Source: Psychrobacter sanguinis (GTDB taxonomy: Bacteria > Pseudomonadota > Gammaproteobacteria > Pseudomonadales > Moraxellaceae). Taken from it: a stretch of 64,000 nt of DNA. Location of the stretch: assembly GCF_020736705.1 (NCBI RefSeq), contig NZ_CP085990.1, positions 2,170,001 to 2,234,000 of the forward strand. The letters are read 5' to 3'. The notes below the pieces were generated by a model. It searched no databases. It was not told where the DNA came from and was given only the letters and a program-made list of their open reading frames with translations. Shown here piece after piece: positions 38,187 through 48,349 of this stretch. A program made the position numbers and the translations under genes. Position 1 is the first letter of the stretch. Each line of letters starts with the position of its first letter.

Positions 38187-40061
38187 TTAGTCATTCTCAA
38201 GGAATGAACGTAAATGTTCAGAGCGAGAAGGGTGACGCAATTTACGTAACGCTTTGGCTTCAATCTGACGGATACGCTCACGGGTAACATCAAACTGTTT
38301 ACCGACTTCTTCCAAAGTGTGATCCGTTGGCATATCGATACCAAAACGCATACGTAGTACTTTCGCTTCACGTTCTGTTAAGTTACTTAATACGTCTCGA
38401 GTCGCTTCTTGTAGGCCCGCTGAGGTGGCATCTTCAACTGGACTAGAGATGGTTTGGTCTTCAATGAAATCGCCTAGGTGTGAATCTTCATCATCACCGA
38501 TTGGTGTCTCCATAGATATGGGTTCTTTGGCAATTTTCAAGACCTTACGGACCTTAACTTCGTCCATTTCTAAACGTTCGCCTAATTCCTCAGGCGTTGG
38601 CTCACGGCCCATCTCTTGTAATAACTGACGTGACACACGGTTTATTTTGTTGATAGTCTCAATCATGTGTACCGGAATACGAATGGTACGGGCTTGGTCA
38701 GCAATTGAACGGGTAATGGCCTGACGAATCCACCAAGTAGCATAGGTTGAGAACTTATAACCACGGCGGTATTCAAACTTATCTACTGCCTTCATCAAAC
38801 CAATATTACCTTCTTGAATAAGATCCAAGAACTGTAAACCGCGGTTGGTGTATTTTTTGGCGATAGATATTACCAGACGTAAGTTGGCTTCTACCATTTC
38901 TTTCTTAGCACGGCGGGCTTTGGCTTCGCCAATCGCCATACGACGCGCCACTTCCTTCATCTCGCCAATTTCCATGTCGAGCTTGTCTTCATGGTCACGG
39001 ATACGGCGCTGTAATACAACGACATCATCAACGACTTTGGCTAGGCTATCTGCAAATTTAGGATTGCCTTTTAGACGATCGGTTAGCCAGTCAACGTTAG
39101 TCTCATTGCTTGGGAAAGTCTTACGGAATTCAGCACGTGGCATCTTACCGCGGCGAATAACCAAACGCATGATTTGACGCTCTTGCTTACGGACATCGTC
39201 ATAGACGTCATGCATGATAGCCATTACGTTATCTGACATACGGTTGTTAAGCTTTAATAGCATGAAGCGATCAGCCAACTGCGCATACGCTTCTTCCGCT
39301 TGTGGGCTACCACGGCCATACTCTTCTAACGCTTGTTTGGCAGTAGCGAATAGCTCACGAATTTCTTCGACGCGCTGACGAACCAATTCAGGATCTAAGC
39401 CGCCTGCTTCTTCGGCATCTTCCTCTTCATCGGTCTCTTCTTCTTCTTCGTCCTCATCATCAAGCTCTTTAACTTTAGATTTAGTAGTGATGACTGGTAA
39501 TTGTTCCTCATCGTCTTCAACCACAGGAGGTTCAATCTCTTCAGGATCTAAGAAACCAGTAATAACGTCTGAAAGTTTTTTCTCGCCGGCTTCAACTAAG
39601 TCATATTCATCAAGAATGAACTGTACTGTGCCTGGCCAGTAAGCCATAGCATGCTGAACATCACGGATACCTTCTTCGATACGCTTGGCGATAACAATCT
39701 CGCCTTCACGGGTCAATAGGTCTACCGTACCCATTTCACGCATATACATACGCACAGGGTCAGTGGTACGGCCTGGCTCAGTTTCTACTGCTGCTAGTAC
39801 CGCAGCAGCTTCGTCAGTGGCCATCTCATCGTCATTGGCCCCATCGTTCATCAAGATATCATCAGCATCTGGTGCCGATTCAAAAATTTTAATACCAACA
39901 TCCGTAAGCATTTGAACGATGTCTTCAATTTGGTCGCTTTCGGTAATTGAGGCGGGAAGTTGGTCATTCACCTCAGCATAAGTCAAATAGCCTTGCTCTT
40001 TACCCATTTGAATAAGGGTGGCTAATTGAGAGGTAGATTGAGAGGCTGCCTTATCGGTCAT
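38187..40061 (-). CDS. rpoD: RNA polymerase primary sigma factor RpoD
   Basis: 624 aa from the ATG at 40061 (MTDKAASQ..., with GAGATA upstream); a frame extending to 40112 is not conserved. Region 1.1 is at the N-terminus. Region 1.2 is at [24 protein letters not shown] non-conserved stretch follows with a very acidic segment ([20 protein letters not shown]). Region 2 includes [18 protein letters not shown]. The 4.2 helix-turn-helix is [20 protein letters not shown]. dnaG lies upstream as in the classic macromolecular synthesis operon, but the 367-base gap before rpoD suggests its own promoter; no rpsU is present here. Confidence 0.97.
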   Translation of the reverse strand: MTDKAASQSTSQLATLIQMGKEQGYLTYAEVNDQLPASITESDQIEDIVQMLTDVGIKIFESAPDADDILMNDGANDDEMATDEAAAVLAAVETEPGRTTDPVRMYMREMGTVDLLTREGEIVIAKRIEEGIRDVQHAMAYWPGTVQFILDEYDLVEAGEKKLSDVITGFLDPEEIEPPVVEDDEEQLPVITTKSKVKELDDEDEEEEETDEEEDAEEAGGLDPELVRQRVEEIRELFATAKQALEEYGRGSPQAEEAYAQLADRFMLLKLNNRMSDNVMAIMHDVYDDVRKQERQIMRLVIRRGKMPRAEFRKTFPSNETNVDWLTDRLKGNPKFADSLAKVVDDVVVLQRRIRDHEDKLDMEIGEMKEVARRMAIGEAKARRAKKEMVEANLRLVISIAKKYTNRGLQFLDLIQEGNIGLMKAVDKFEYRRGYKFSTYATWWIRQAITRSIADQARTIRIPVHMIETINKINRVSRQLLQEMGREPTPEELGERLEMDEVKVRKVLKIAKEPISMETPIGDDEDSHLGDFIEDQTISSPVEDATSAGLQEATRDVLSNLTEREAKVLRMRFGIDMPTDHTLEEVGKQFDVTRERIRQIEAKALRKLRHPSRSEHLRSFLEND

Positions 40062-40428
40062 AATATCTCGCTTGCAATAGAAGATGTGGGTTAAAGGTAG
40101 AGTGGGGTGCAATTGCTTTTCAGATGGCCAGATTGTTGTCTTATTATTTTAGTTTTTGCAATAAAGCTATTTACTCTAAGTTGAGCAACCAAATCTGTAG
40201 CCAAAGAATAAAAATTTTAGTCCGATATTATAACATAATATCCAAAACAGCACCGCAAATACGGCTATCCGTCGTAAAAACTAATGCAGATATTTGCCTG
40301 ATATTTGCTTAGGTACTACCCGGTGATATTAATGATATGGGGGCATTACCTATTTTTTAAAGCCATCAGGATTATTGTCTGCATAAACAATAGGTTAATA
40401 AAGTTTTTAAAAAGCTAGATTAACCCTC
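40062..40428. other. Intergenic region dnaG to rpoD
   Basis: 367 bases, AT-rich, no gene supported. It should contain the rpoD promoter on the minus strand; I could not single out -35 and -10 elements. Confidence 0.5.
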
Positions 40429-42687
40429 TTAAGTCATCTTACTGGTCTGTGTAGCCTGCTGCTGCTTTGACCAATTCATTAAGGTCTGTCGTTGGCGATT
40501 TAGGTGCCTGATAATAATAATATTTTTAGATTGTGACATTTGTTTTGATAACGCATTTAGCATCAGTTGCACCAATAAATCATCAACCAGCTCATCGACA
40601 TCGATAATACCGCGCTGATTTAAATTGGACCAAAAAGAGTACCAACGTTTGGCCAATGTCTGCTGCATGGTCGCCGGAAGATTGGCTAGGATAAAGTGGG
40701 CGGCAGCATTGGTATCCTTGGGCAAATGAGGCGCTAAAGTGTTAATGGTCTCAGTAAGCTGTACCAAACTTGGACTGTCAAAATCTTGCCAACTGGGCAG
40801 TGGTGGCGCTTTAACAGAGGCTGTCGTATTAGATTTGATATTAGGCTTGAACGACGCATTAGCAGCAGTAGCAGTCTTGACAGGGGCATCAACAGAAGCC
40901 TTATCGCCATTTTGGTCAGTTTTTTGTGGTGAGCGCTCTTCACACAGCTCAATGGCTGCCACACCAGACTCTTGCCATATACGCTGAATAGGGTCTTCTT
41001 CCATTAAGTTTGGTGAAAACAACAAACACAGCTCAAGCATTCGGCTGACGGTCATGTCACTATCAAAGTCTAATAACACATCGTGAGCCGAGTTCTTTTG
41101 ACCTTTTCGGCCACCTAGCTTCTGATAGATGTCATTATTAAGCAAATACTTGAAGCTTGAGCCTTTGGGCAAATTATTGGTCAACTGCCTGACTTGAGAC
41201 ATCAGCTTGGCTTTGCCTTCTGCCATACTCAAATCATAACGCTCACTGAGATAAGCGAAGATATATTGTGACAAAGGCATGGCTTTTTTAATTTGCTCAC
41301 GCATCGCATCCACCCCTTGCAGGGCAATGTAGGTGTCAGGGTCATGACCACCAGGTAACGTCAAAAAGCGCAGCTCTTTGTCATCACTAAGTACGGGCAA
41401 TGCCACCTCCAAAGTACGCCAAGCGGCTTTTTGACCGGCACTATCACCATCAAAACACAATGTTAAGGTAGGGTTTAATTGTAATAAGCGTGAAATTTGA
41501 CTTTCGTTTATGGCAGTACCCATTGAGGCGACCGCACCATAAATGCCCGCTTGATACAAGGCGATGACATCCATATAGCCTTCGACCACAAGCCAATCAT
41601 TGGCTTTGTGTTGTCGAGATTCATAGTAGCCATAGAGCACATGCTGCTTATGGAACACAGGCGAGTCACTTGAGTTAATATATTTGGGCTTTACCTCATT
41701 GTCTAAAGCACGCCCTGCAAAGCCAATGACTCGGCCTTGATTGTCACGAATGGGGAAGATAACTCGGTCACGAAGCAAGTCGTAATCGCGTCCTTTCTCA
41801 GACTGTCGCACCAAGCCTAATGCTTTTAGACCTTCTATATCTTGCGGAAAAGCCTGCTCTAAATGTTGCCAACCGGTGGGCGCATAACCAAGTTTAAACT
41901 CTTCAATAATATTGTCGCTCAAGCCACGCTCTTTGAAGTAGCTCATGGCCCGTGAGTTATGGCGTAAATTATGCTGATAAAACTCACTGATACTCACCAA
42001 AAGCTCATATAGATTGCCATCTTGAGCATTTTGGGCATTGTCTTGCATCGGCACAGAGCCTGAGGCAGGGTCAAAGCTGGCGAGGTCATCGGAATAGTAG
42101 CCCATATCCCAATCTGAAGGTGGGGCAGAGTTATAGTAACTGCCTTCATCAAAGTAGCCGGTGTCATTAACGCTGTTTGTATCCTCTACAGGAATGACGT
42201 CAACCGTTGGTGGCAACTCAGTATTACCTGACTCTGTTGGTTGCTGGGTAGAAGCTGGACCAGTAGACTGCGATTTACCAGCAGAAGATGATCGAGTTTG
42301 TGTATTGGGCTGAGACGAGGGGGCGTTAAAGTTTTTGGGTTGCGACTGAGGCTGCTTTTTTACCCCTTTTTTATAACGTAAATCTTTATTGTCCTCTTTG
42401 GGTATCTCAATACCGGTCTGACGAGACAACTCTGTTACCGCTTCCATAAAGGTTTGATTTTCATAATCGCGCAAAAAGCTGATGGCATTACCACCGACAC
42501 CGCAACCAAAGCAGTTATAAACGTTCTTTTGTGGATTGACATAAAAAGAGGGCGTTTTTTCGCCATGAAAAGGACAGTTGCCTTTAAATTCTTTGCCGGC
42601 ACGTTTTAAAGTGGTGTGTTTGCCAATAATCCCTACCAAATCGGCTTGGCTATTTAATTGATCAAGAATATGGTTAGGGATGCTCAT
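40429..42687 (-). CDS. dnaG: DNA primase
   Basis: 752 aa from the ATG at 42687 (MSIPNHILDQLNSQADLVGII). The CHC2 zinc domain is visible in CPFHGEKTPSFYVNPQKNVY then CFGC. The TOPRIM core carries VVEGYMDVIALYQAG and CFDGDSAGQKAAWR. The C-terminal helicase-binding region is divergent. E. coli DnaG is 581 aa; the excess is mostly a Ser/Gln/Pro-rich linker of about 130 residues between the zinc domain and the polymerase core, plus a second low-complexity stretch before the C-terminal domain. It primes lagging-strand synthesis with DnaB. Confidence 0.96.
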   Translation of the reverse strand: MSIPNHILDQLNSQADLVGIIGKHTTLKRAGKEFKGNCPFHGEKTPSFYVNPQKNVYNCFGCGVGGNAISFLRDYENQTFMEAVTELSRQTGIEIPKEDNKDLRYKKGVKKQPQSQPKNFNAPSSQPNTQTRSSSAGKSQSTGPASTQQPTESGNTELPPTVDVIPVEDTNSVNDTGYFDEGSYYNSAPPSDWDMGYYSDDLASFDPASGSVPMQDNAQNAQDGNLYELLVSISEFYQHNLRHNSRAMSYFKERGLSDNIIEEFKLGYAPTGWQHLEQAFPQDIEGLKALGLVRQSEKGRDYDLLRDRVIFPIRDNQGRVIGFAGRALDNEVKPKYINSSDSPVFHKQHVLYGYYESRQHKANDWLVVEGYMDVIALYQAGIYGAVASMGTAINESQISRLLQLNPTLTLCFDGDSAGQKAAWRTLEVALPVLSDDKELRFLTLPGGHDPDTYIALQGVDAMREQIKKAMPLSQYIFAYLSERYDLSMAEGKAKLMSQVRQLTNNLPKGSSFKYLLNNDIYQKLGGRKGQKNSAHDVLLDFDSDMTVSRMLELCLLFSPNLMEEDPIQRIWQESGVAAIELCEERSPQKTDQNGDKASVDAPVKTATAANASFKPNIKSNTTASVKAPPLPSWQDFDSPSLVQLTETINTLAPHLPKDTNAAAHFILANLPATMQQTLAKRWYSFWSNLNQRGIIDVDELVDDLLVQLMLNALSKQMSQSKNIIIIRHLNRQRQTLMNWSKQQQATQTSKMT

Positions 42688-43025
42688 AATTGCGTTTGGC
42701 CTTACCAAATATAGAACGATTTTAGGGAAGTTTTGCGCGACAGAATAAAATCTGTTTTTTTTAGACAGATAAGCCACTTTAAAGGGTTAGCTTGTAAAGT
42801 GGCTTAATGATATAACTTTGAGTGCATGAAAGGTAGGTAAACTCAGACTATAAAAGCCGACATACCGCTTAGATTCATCTTAGCTCATGCTTATTAATGC
42901 TTAGTGAATACTTACTAGATAGTTCACTAGGTAACCCATTGAATAATTCAACAGGATCAACAGCATTAGGTAACTCGCTAAACTAAACAGTTACTTAATG
43001 GGCACTAGACAAGTATCTAGTGGAC
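42688..43025. other. Intergenic region bamD to dnaG
   Basis: 338 bases between the bamD stop and the dnaG start on the same strand. No gene or clear terminator seen; it contains loose repeats of TTAGT/ACTAG-like sequence. Confidence 0.4.
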
Positions 43026-44189
43026 TTATTGGTCAACGCTGTTATCAGGATACATCTGTTTTGGACTGGCAATACGGTTTTGAGGCTGAGTATTGGCTTC
43101 CTCTGGTAAACCGAGACCTAAGTTTACACCGCGGCGACCACTTTCAATAGGAGGTAAGTTTTGTCCAGAAGCTGCGGCATTATCTGTTGGTAGCTGTAAC
43201 TGAGCTGCTTGTTGAATAACTTGCTGCTTAGTAGGACCCGTGTACGTAGATGTTTCAGCATCAGAGTCAGCACGTTTGTCAGAACGACCAAGCTTACCAT
43301 AGGTCATTCTACTCAATAGGCTACCAGCACGATTATTACTGATACGAACTTTACCATCACGGGTTAGCCATTCAGGATAGTTGATCTGTAATAAGGTTTT
43401 GTATTGCTGAGCTAAGTCATTTAAGCCTAATTGCTCATTGGTATACGCTAAGATAGCGATAGCTTCAGGAACTTGCTGGCTTTGTGGGAAATATTGGAAT
43501 ACCCATTTTGCACGGTTTGCTGCAGCAACGTAGGCTTCACGCTTGATATACCAACGCGCAGCTGATAACTCACTTTCAGCAAACTGGTTATAGATATACG
43601 TCATACGCTGAGCGGCGTCTGGTGCATAGCTACTATTTGGGAATTTAGCCAATAACTCTTGGAAGTTACCAAAAGCCAAACGGTAGTATGAGGTATCACG
43701 ATGCGCCTGTTGCAGCTTGGTGATATTCAGCAAACTGCTGGTACCAGCTTGCATGTTTGCCACGCCGCGCACATAGTAAGCATAATCGACTTGGTTATTG
43801 CGAGGATATAGCTTAATAAACTGCTCAGCACTGGTAACCGCTAAGGCATATTCGTTTGATTGGAATTGGCTATACATCAAGTCTAATAGCGCTTGTTCTG
43901 CGTACGCACCTGTCGGATAGAACGTACGAAGCTCTGACAATTGCTCTGCAGCGTAAATGTAACGCCCTTTGTCCATAGCATCAACCGCTTCTTTATAGTA
44001 CTGAGCGTCTGTTTTTTCTGCAGTGGCTACCGCATCACTGTCTTTACCAGTAATGTTTTTTAGCGTCTGACAGCCTGTTAGGCTAAGCATACCGGCTGTT
44101 AATAAGGCGACAGTAAGCTTGGTCTTACGAGAAGCGTTAGGGGAATTAGGGGTTAATGCAGTAAATAACGAAGTTGAAGCACGCTGCAT
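43026..44189 (-). CDS. bamD: Outer membrane assembly lipoprotein BamD
   Basis: 387 aa. The lipoprotein signal is long at the N-terminus and ends LSLTGC at about residue 40. TPR-like repeats follow (YYKEAVDAMDKGRYIYAAEQL, FPNSSYAPDAAQRMTYIYNQ, YVAAANRAKWVFQYFPQS), as in BamD/ComL. BamD works with BamA to insert beta-barrel proteins. E. coli BamD is 245 aa; here about 110 extra residues at the C-terminus are Gln/Ser/Pro-rich (TKQQVIQQAAQLQLP...) and probably disordered. Divergent from rluD, as is common in gammaproteobacteria. Confidence 0.94.
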   Translation of the reverse strand: MQRASTSLFTALTPNSPNASRKTKLTVALLTAGMLSLTGCQTLKNITGKDSDAVATAEKTDAQYYKEAVDAMDKGRYIYAAEQLSELRTFYPTGAYAEQALLDLMYSQFQSNEYALAVTSAEQFIKLYPRNNQVDYAYYVRGVANMQAGTSSLLNITKLQQAHRDTSYYRLAFGNFQELLAKFPNSSYAPDAAQRMTYIYNQFAESELSAARWYIKREAYVAAANRAKWVFQYFPQSQQVPEAIAILAYTNEQLGLNDLAQQYKTLLQINYPEWLTRDGKVRISNNRAGSLLSRMTYGKLGRSDKRADSDAETSTYTGPTKQQVIQQAAQLQLPTDNAAASGQNLPPIESGRRGVNLGLGLPEEANTQPQNRIASPKQMYPDNSVDQ

Positions 44190-44467
44190 GGAAATCTCCG
44201 CAGAATATTTTAGTCAAATTTTAGTGGCTCTAGTGTAGCACGCTACCATAATATTTTGGTATAGGATTGTTGAGTGATTGCTACCTTAATCTATTTGGCG
44301 CCTTTGTTTATGGTCTGATACAGTATTATCTAAAAATAATTTAATTACTTTATAGTATCAAAATAACTTATATAACCGCATCGGCTATCTAGGTAATTCA
44401 ATGAGAATAAGCCAAATCATGCTACACTTAGCATATTTATAAGAAACTCAATTTGGTCCAAATCACT

Positions 44468-45838
44468 ATGTCAGCAAAAGAAACGTCAGCAAAAGAAACA
44501 AAGTCAACGAAAGTGTCCTCCTCAACGTCAGAAAAGACAGCAGCTACCTCAGAGAACTTATCCCCGTTGAAAAATAGCCCAAACTTAACAACCAATCAAG
44601 CAGGATCAACGGCTAAATCGGCTCAGTTAGATTCTGAGTCTACTTTAACAGATAATGAGAACCCTTCTATGTCGCATTCGGCAGATACACCATTAGACCC
44701 ACAGGCACAGACAGTGAAGCCATCTGACCCTGAGTCCACTGCGGATTATGAGGACAGCTTGGGCGAAGCAGACTTTGATGACGAAGACTTTGAGGGTGAA
44801 GATTTAGAAGACCTAGAAGATTTGGAGGACTTAGAAGATCTAGAGTCTGATGAGTTAACATTAGAAAATGAGGCGTCTTTAAATCCAGTTTTAGAGGTTG
44901 AAGCTGAGTACACAGTGACCGATGACAAAGCAGGACAGCGCATTGATAAACTGGCGGCAGAGCTGTTTGCCGATCATTCTCGCTCGCAGCTACAAGAATG
45001 GCTAAAGTCAGGTAACTTAACGGTCAATGGCGAAGTAGAAAAACCAAAATACAGAGTTAGGGTGGGCGATAAGTTGTTGTTACAAGCCAAGCTTGAGCAG
45101 CATGGAACGGATGAACCTGAAGACATCGCTTTAGATATCATGTATGAAGATGACAGTGTGCTGGTAATTAACAAGCCTGTGGGCATGGTGGTACATCCTG
45201 GCGCTGGTAATTGGACAGGAACCTTGGTTAATGGTTTGTTATATCACTATCCCAATCAAGCCCATTTGCCAAGAGCTGGTCTGGTACACCGTATTGATAA
45301 AAATACTTCAGGACTGTTGGTCATTGGCAAGACTAAAGCGGCTCAAATGGAGCTGCAAGACCAACTAAGAGACAAAACTGTGTATCGTCATTATCAATGT
45401 ATTGTTGCCGGTGATGTGGCAAGTCTGAAACGTCAGCGTACCATTGATGCTCCGATAGGCCGTCATCGTACCCAGCGTACTAAGATGACCGTGAGCAGTG
45501 TGGGCAAGCCTGCGGTCACTCATATCATGAACATTACTGCTTTAAACGACAACTATAGTCTGCTCGATGTACAGTTAGAAACCGGCCGTACTCACCAAAT
45601 TCGTGTCCATTTAAGTCATATCGGTCATCCTATCATTGGAGATGATGTCTATGGTAATCGTCAGCAGTTAAGAGCCGGACTAACCCCAGAGCAGCGTGAA
45701 GCTATCCAAAAATTCCCGCGCCAGGCACTGCATGCCTATCAATTAGGGTTTGTTCATCCTGAGACAGGCGAGGATATTGAAGTCACCGCGCCGCTTCCTG
45801 ATGACATTATAAAACTGGCTGAAATTCTAAGTGAATAA
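44468..45838 (+). CDS. rluD: 23S rRNA pseudouridine synthase RluD with acidic N-terminal extension
   Basis: RluD makes pseudouridines in helix 69 of 23S rRNA. The S4 domain lies at about 140-205 and the catalytic Asp in LVHRIDKNTSGLLVIGKT at about residue 277. LETGRTHQIRVHLSHIGHPI is the other signature. The protein is about 456 aa against 326 in E. coli. The first 130 residues are Ser/Thr/Lys-rich and then acidic, with four or five tandem LED units (nucleotides about 44800-44850). I prefer ATG 44468; TTG 44453 is the alternative. pgeF follows, as in E. coli (rluD-yfiH). Confidence 0.94.
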   Translation: MSAKETSAKETKSTKVSSSTSEKTAATSENLSPLKNSPNLTTNQAGSTAKSAQLDSESTLTDNENPSMSHSADTPLDPQAQTVKPSDPESTADYEDSLGEADFDDEDFEGEDLEDLEDLEDLEDLESDELTLENEASLNPVLEVEAEYTVTDDKAGQRIDKLAAELFADHSRSQLQEWLKSGNLTVNGEVEKPKYRVRVGDKLLLQAKLEQHGTDEPEDIALDIMYEDDSVLVINKPVGMVVHPGAGNWTGTLVNGLLYHYPNQAHLPRAGLVHRIDKNTSGLLVIGKTKAAQMELQDQLRDKTVYRHYQCIVAGDVASLKRQRTIDAPIGRHRTQRTKMTVSSVGKPAVTHIMNITALNDNYSLLDVQLETGRTHQIRVHLSHIGHPIIGDDVYGNRQQLRAGLTPEQREAIQKFPRQALHAYQLGFVHPETGEDIEVTAPLPDDIIKLAEILSE

Positions 45839-45964
45839 ATGAGTAAAAGTGTCGCTTTGGGCCAAAGGCTAATATAGGTTTAATGTTCAAATAAGTTTAA
45901 CGCTTAAATGAGCTATCAGGCTTAGCTTCTGTCCATTTCTGTCAATGAATATACGGGTATTAAC

Positions 45965-46975
45965 ATGTCAAATTTGCCCAAGGCTCAACCTTATCAAGTA
46001 CTGGCTCATATTGATAACGTTTTGATAGTTCAAACCAATGCCGGTACGCTGTTAACAACGCCCGCTGATAGCACGTTTGATAAAACGGCTGTTAACACAA
46101 CTGGTGAAGAGCCGAATCAGTCAAACAGCTTTGGCCAATTTAACTTGGGTCTGCATGTCAACGATGACCCTACCCAAGTGCTGCATAACAGAGCAGTGCT
46201 GTTACAGCTGTTGAATGAGTATCTGATAGCGCATGATTCTGAATCTGAACCTGAACATCAACATGAAAATGGCAAAGTAGCGGCTGTTGAAGCCATTTAC
46301 TGGTTAAACCAAATTCACAGCAATCAGGTGATACGCGTTGATGCGACCGATCAGAAAGCACCCCATAAGCTGTCTTTGACGCCTCCTTCTGCCGATGCTT
46401 TGGTCACTGTAGCACCTCATCAAGCATTAGCAGTGATGACCGCTGACTGTGTACCTATTGTTATTTATGACCCCAATTCTCAGCAAGTAGCTGCCATTCA
46501 TGCTGGCTGGCAGGGTTTAGCCAACGGGGTCATTTTCGAGACTTATCATGAGCTTAATAAGATTAAAGGCACTGTAACTGGCGATAAGCCTTTGCAAGCT
46601 TGGATAGGGGCTTGCATTAGCCAGTCTTGTTATGAAGTGTCTAATGACGTGGTCAATAAGCTGTTGTTGGGTTGTGAAAATGCAGGTATGAATCGCCAAG
46701 ATATTGAACAACAGATTGTTGGCAAGCATGAAGATTCTAATAAAGCTTGGTTGGATTTACCCAAATTGGCTCAATTACAGTTAAATCAATTGGGCATAGA
46801 AGTGGTCGCTCCTCAGGCAGAAAGCAGCCCGTTAGACGCGTTGTCTGAAACTAAGGGAAGTCTCGCCTTAGCGTGTAGCTATGGCGATAATAGCTATTAT
46901 TCTTATCGCAGAAAAACGCATTTGGCTGAGAAGAATACTGGACGTATGGCTTTATTAATTGTCAAACTGAATTAA
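45965..46975 (+). CDS. pgeF: Peptidoglycan editing factor PgeF (YfiH family)
   Basis: 336 aa. The Cu/Zn-type oxidoreductase YfiH/LACC1 fold: WLNQIHSNQV with the first His, ALAVMTADCVPIVIYD with the Cys, and VAAIHAGWQGLANGV with the second His. The end is CSYGDNSYYSYRRKTHLAEKNTGRMA. In E. coli PgeF prevents misincorporation of L-Ser into the muropeptide stem. It is longer than YfiH (243 aa) mainly through an N-terminal part and an insertion near residue 90 (SESEPEHQHENG). It follows rluD by about 125 bases. Confidence 0.94.
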   Translation: MSNLPKAQPYQVLAHIDNVLIVQTNAGTLLTTPADSTFDKTAVNTTGEEPNQSNSFGQFNLGLHVNDDPTQVLHNRAVLLQLLNEYLIAHDSESEPEHQHENGKVAAVEAIYWLNQIHSNQVIRVDATDQKAPHKLSLTPPSADALVTVAPHQALAVMTADCVPIVIYDPNSQQVAAIHAGWQGLANGVIFETYHELNKIKGTVTGDKPLQAWIGACISQSCYEVSNDVVNKLLLGCENAGMNRQDIEQQIVGKHEDSNKAWLDLPKLAQLQLNQLGIEVVAPQAESSPLDALSETKGSLALACSYGDNSYYSYRRKTHLAEKNTGRMALLIVKLN

Positions 46976-47073
46976 GTCAGTATGCTCGGTTATATAATGT
47001 TGTCTAAATTTGCAAATTTGGTCTAGGTTAGGTTAAATAGGCCCTTTATTTAATATTAGGATGTTTCCCACTC

Positions 47074-47691
47074 ATGACTGATAACTCTAGTTCTGTTAAT
47101 TTAAATACAGTAGATGAGGCCCTTAAAATAGCCATCATCTATCACAGTAACTACGGGCATACCCGCAAAGTGGCTCATGCTATCGAAGAGGGTGCCCAAG
47201 CTTATGCCCAAGATAAGGTAGAAGTTCGAGCCTTGGATATCGATGAGATGGATTGGGAATTTGCCGATGCTGCGCAAATGATGGTGTTTGGTAGTGCCGT
47301 TTATATGGGCAGTATCACGGCTGAGTTTAAGACCTTTATGGACAGCACCTCTAAACGCTGGTTTCACCGTAAATGGCATGGTAAGTGGGCGGCAGGCTTT
47401 GCCAATTCAGGCGGTCTAAGTGGCGATAAGCTGGCGGCATTGCAGCAAATCTGCTTATTTAGTATGCAACATGGCATGAACTGGGCCGGTTTTCCGGTAA
47501 TGCCTACGGGTCATAGCGAAACCGACATCAACCGCTTATCAAGCTTTTTGGGATTAATGACTCAATCGACAGATGCCTCTCCTGAGATTACCCCAGGGGA
47601 AGGTGACATTAATACGGCCAAACTATTTGGTGAGCACTTGGCGCAAACGCTATTGAATCAACCACCAAAACTGCATCACCATAAAGATTAG
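47074..47691 (+). CDS. Flavodoxin-family protein, WrbA-like
   Basis: 205 aa. The flavodoxin fold is shown by IIYHSNYGHTRKVAHAI (FMN phosphate loop) and by MMVFGSAVYMGSITAEFKTFMDST (isoalloxazine loop), then KWAAGFANSGGLSGDKLAALQQ. WrbA-type NAD(P)H:quinone oxidoreductases have this arrangement, but activity is not established. ATG at 47074, AGGATGTT upstream. It is the last gene of the rluD-pgeF direction. Confidence 0.88.
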   Translation: MTDNSSSVNLNTVDEALKIAIIYHSNYGHTRKVAHAIEEGAQAYAQDKVEVRALDIDEMDWEFADAAQMMVFGSAVYMGSITAEFKTFMDSTSKRWFHRKWHGKWAAGFANSGGLSGDKLAALQQICLFSMQHGMNWAGFPVMPTGHSETDINRLSSFLGLMTQSTDASPEITPGEGDINTAKLFGEHLAQTLLNQPPKLHHHKD

Positions 47692-47795
47692 TCTGCTGAC
47701 TCTATGTCAAGGTTGGCTTACTGACTTTGTTTTAAAGCCTCTTTAGAGCTGTTGTGAATATTACTATTGATAGTAGCTACTATTGATAGCAGCCA

Positions 47796-47987
47796 CTACT
47801 TGTTATTCTTAACTATGACTGGTTGAGCACTACTGGGAGTCATTAAGTGGCTGGCTAACATAGGCTTAAAGTCAGCGGTAACCGGAATGGGGCTTTCCGC
47901 CATTTGAATATTTTGGCAGCCACTTAAGTTTATCGCCATAGAGGCTAACCCAAAAATTAACGTGGTTTTCTTAATAGTTAAAAACAT
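47796..47987 (-). CDS. Small putative lipoprotein
   Basis: 63 aa. N-terminus MFLTIKKTTLIFGLASMAINLSGC fits a lipoprotein signal (lipobox LSGC, modified Cys at about 24). The mature part is about 39 residues, short and without motif. It lies after tolB on the same strand, about 360 bases on and behind a terminator, where pal would be in a classic tol locus. It is far too short to be Pal. Probably real, function unknown. Confidence 0.6.
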   Translation of the reverse strand: MFLTIKKTTLIFGLASMAINLSGCQNIQMAESPIPVTADFKPMLASHLMTPSSAQPVIVKNNK

Positions 47988-48250
47988 ACACAGTCACTTT
48001 ATAATAAATCAATAGAAGAGTCTGACGGCGCTGAAAAGAGCCTATAAAAGGAGCGCATAGCAGAGGTCATAGTATATCAATATATACGAGGCGAAATGCT
48101 AAATCGTCACATGGTTATTTTTCTAAAGGCTACTTTCTACGTTATTTGTAATGGTGTATCTTGTTAGGATTTTAGAGTGTTTTGCCTATAGTAAATAATA
48201 AGCATTATCCCGTCTGGAACACAATGGCTCTATAAACTAGGGCTATTAAT

Positions 48251-48282
48251 AAAAAAACCTCAGTCATAACTGAGGTTTTTTT
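48251..48282 (-). terminator. Terminator after tolB
   Basis: A run plus ACCTCAGT pairs with ACTGAGGT plus T run around CATA. It is symmetric and ends the minus-strand tolB. The flanking 362-base gap shows no gene. Confidence 0.9.
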
Positions 48283-48349
48283 GTGTAATAAGTATGGTTA
48301 TTTATATTAGACTTAGCCAGTTTAGCCAGTAATTTGGCTTTAAGGCCTA

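Noticed and set aside
40124..40312. 62-aa plus-strand frame upstream of rpoD.
   Set aside because: No ribosome-binding site, no motif, and it lies in the likely rpoD promoter region.
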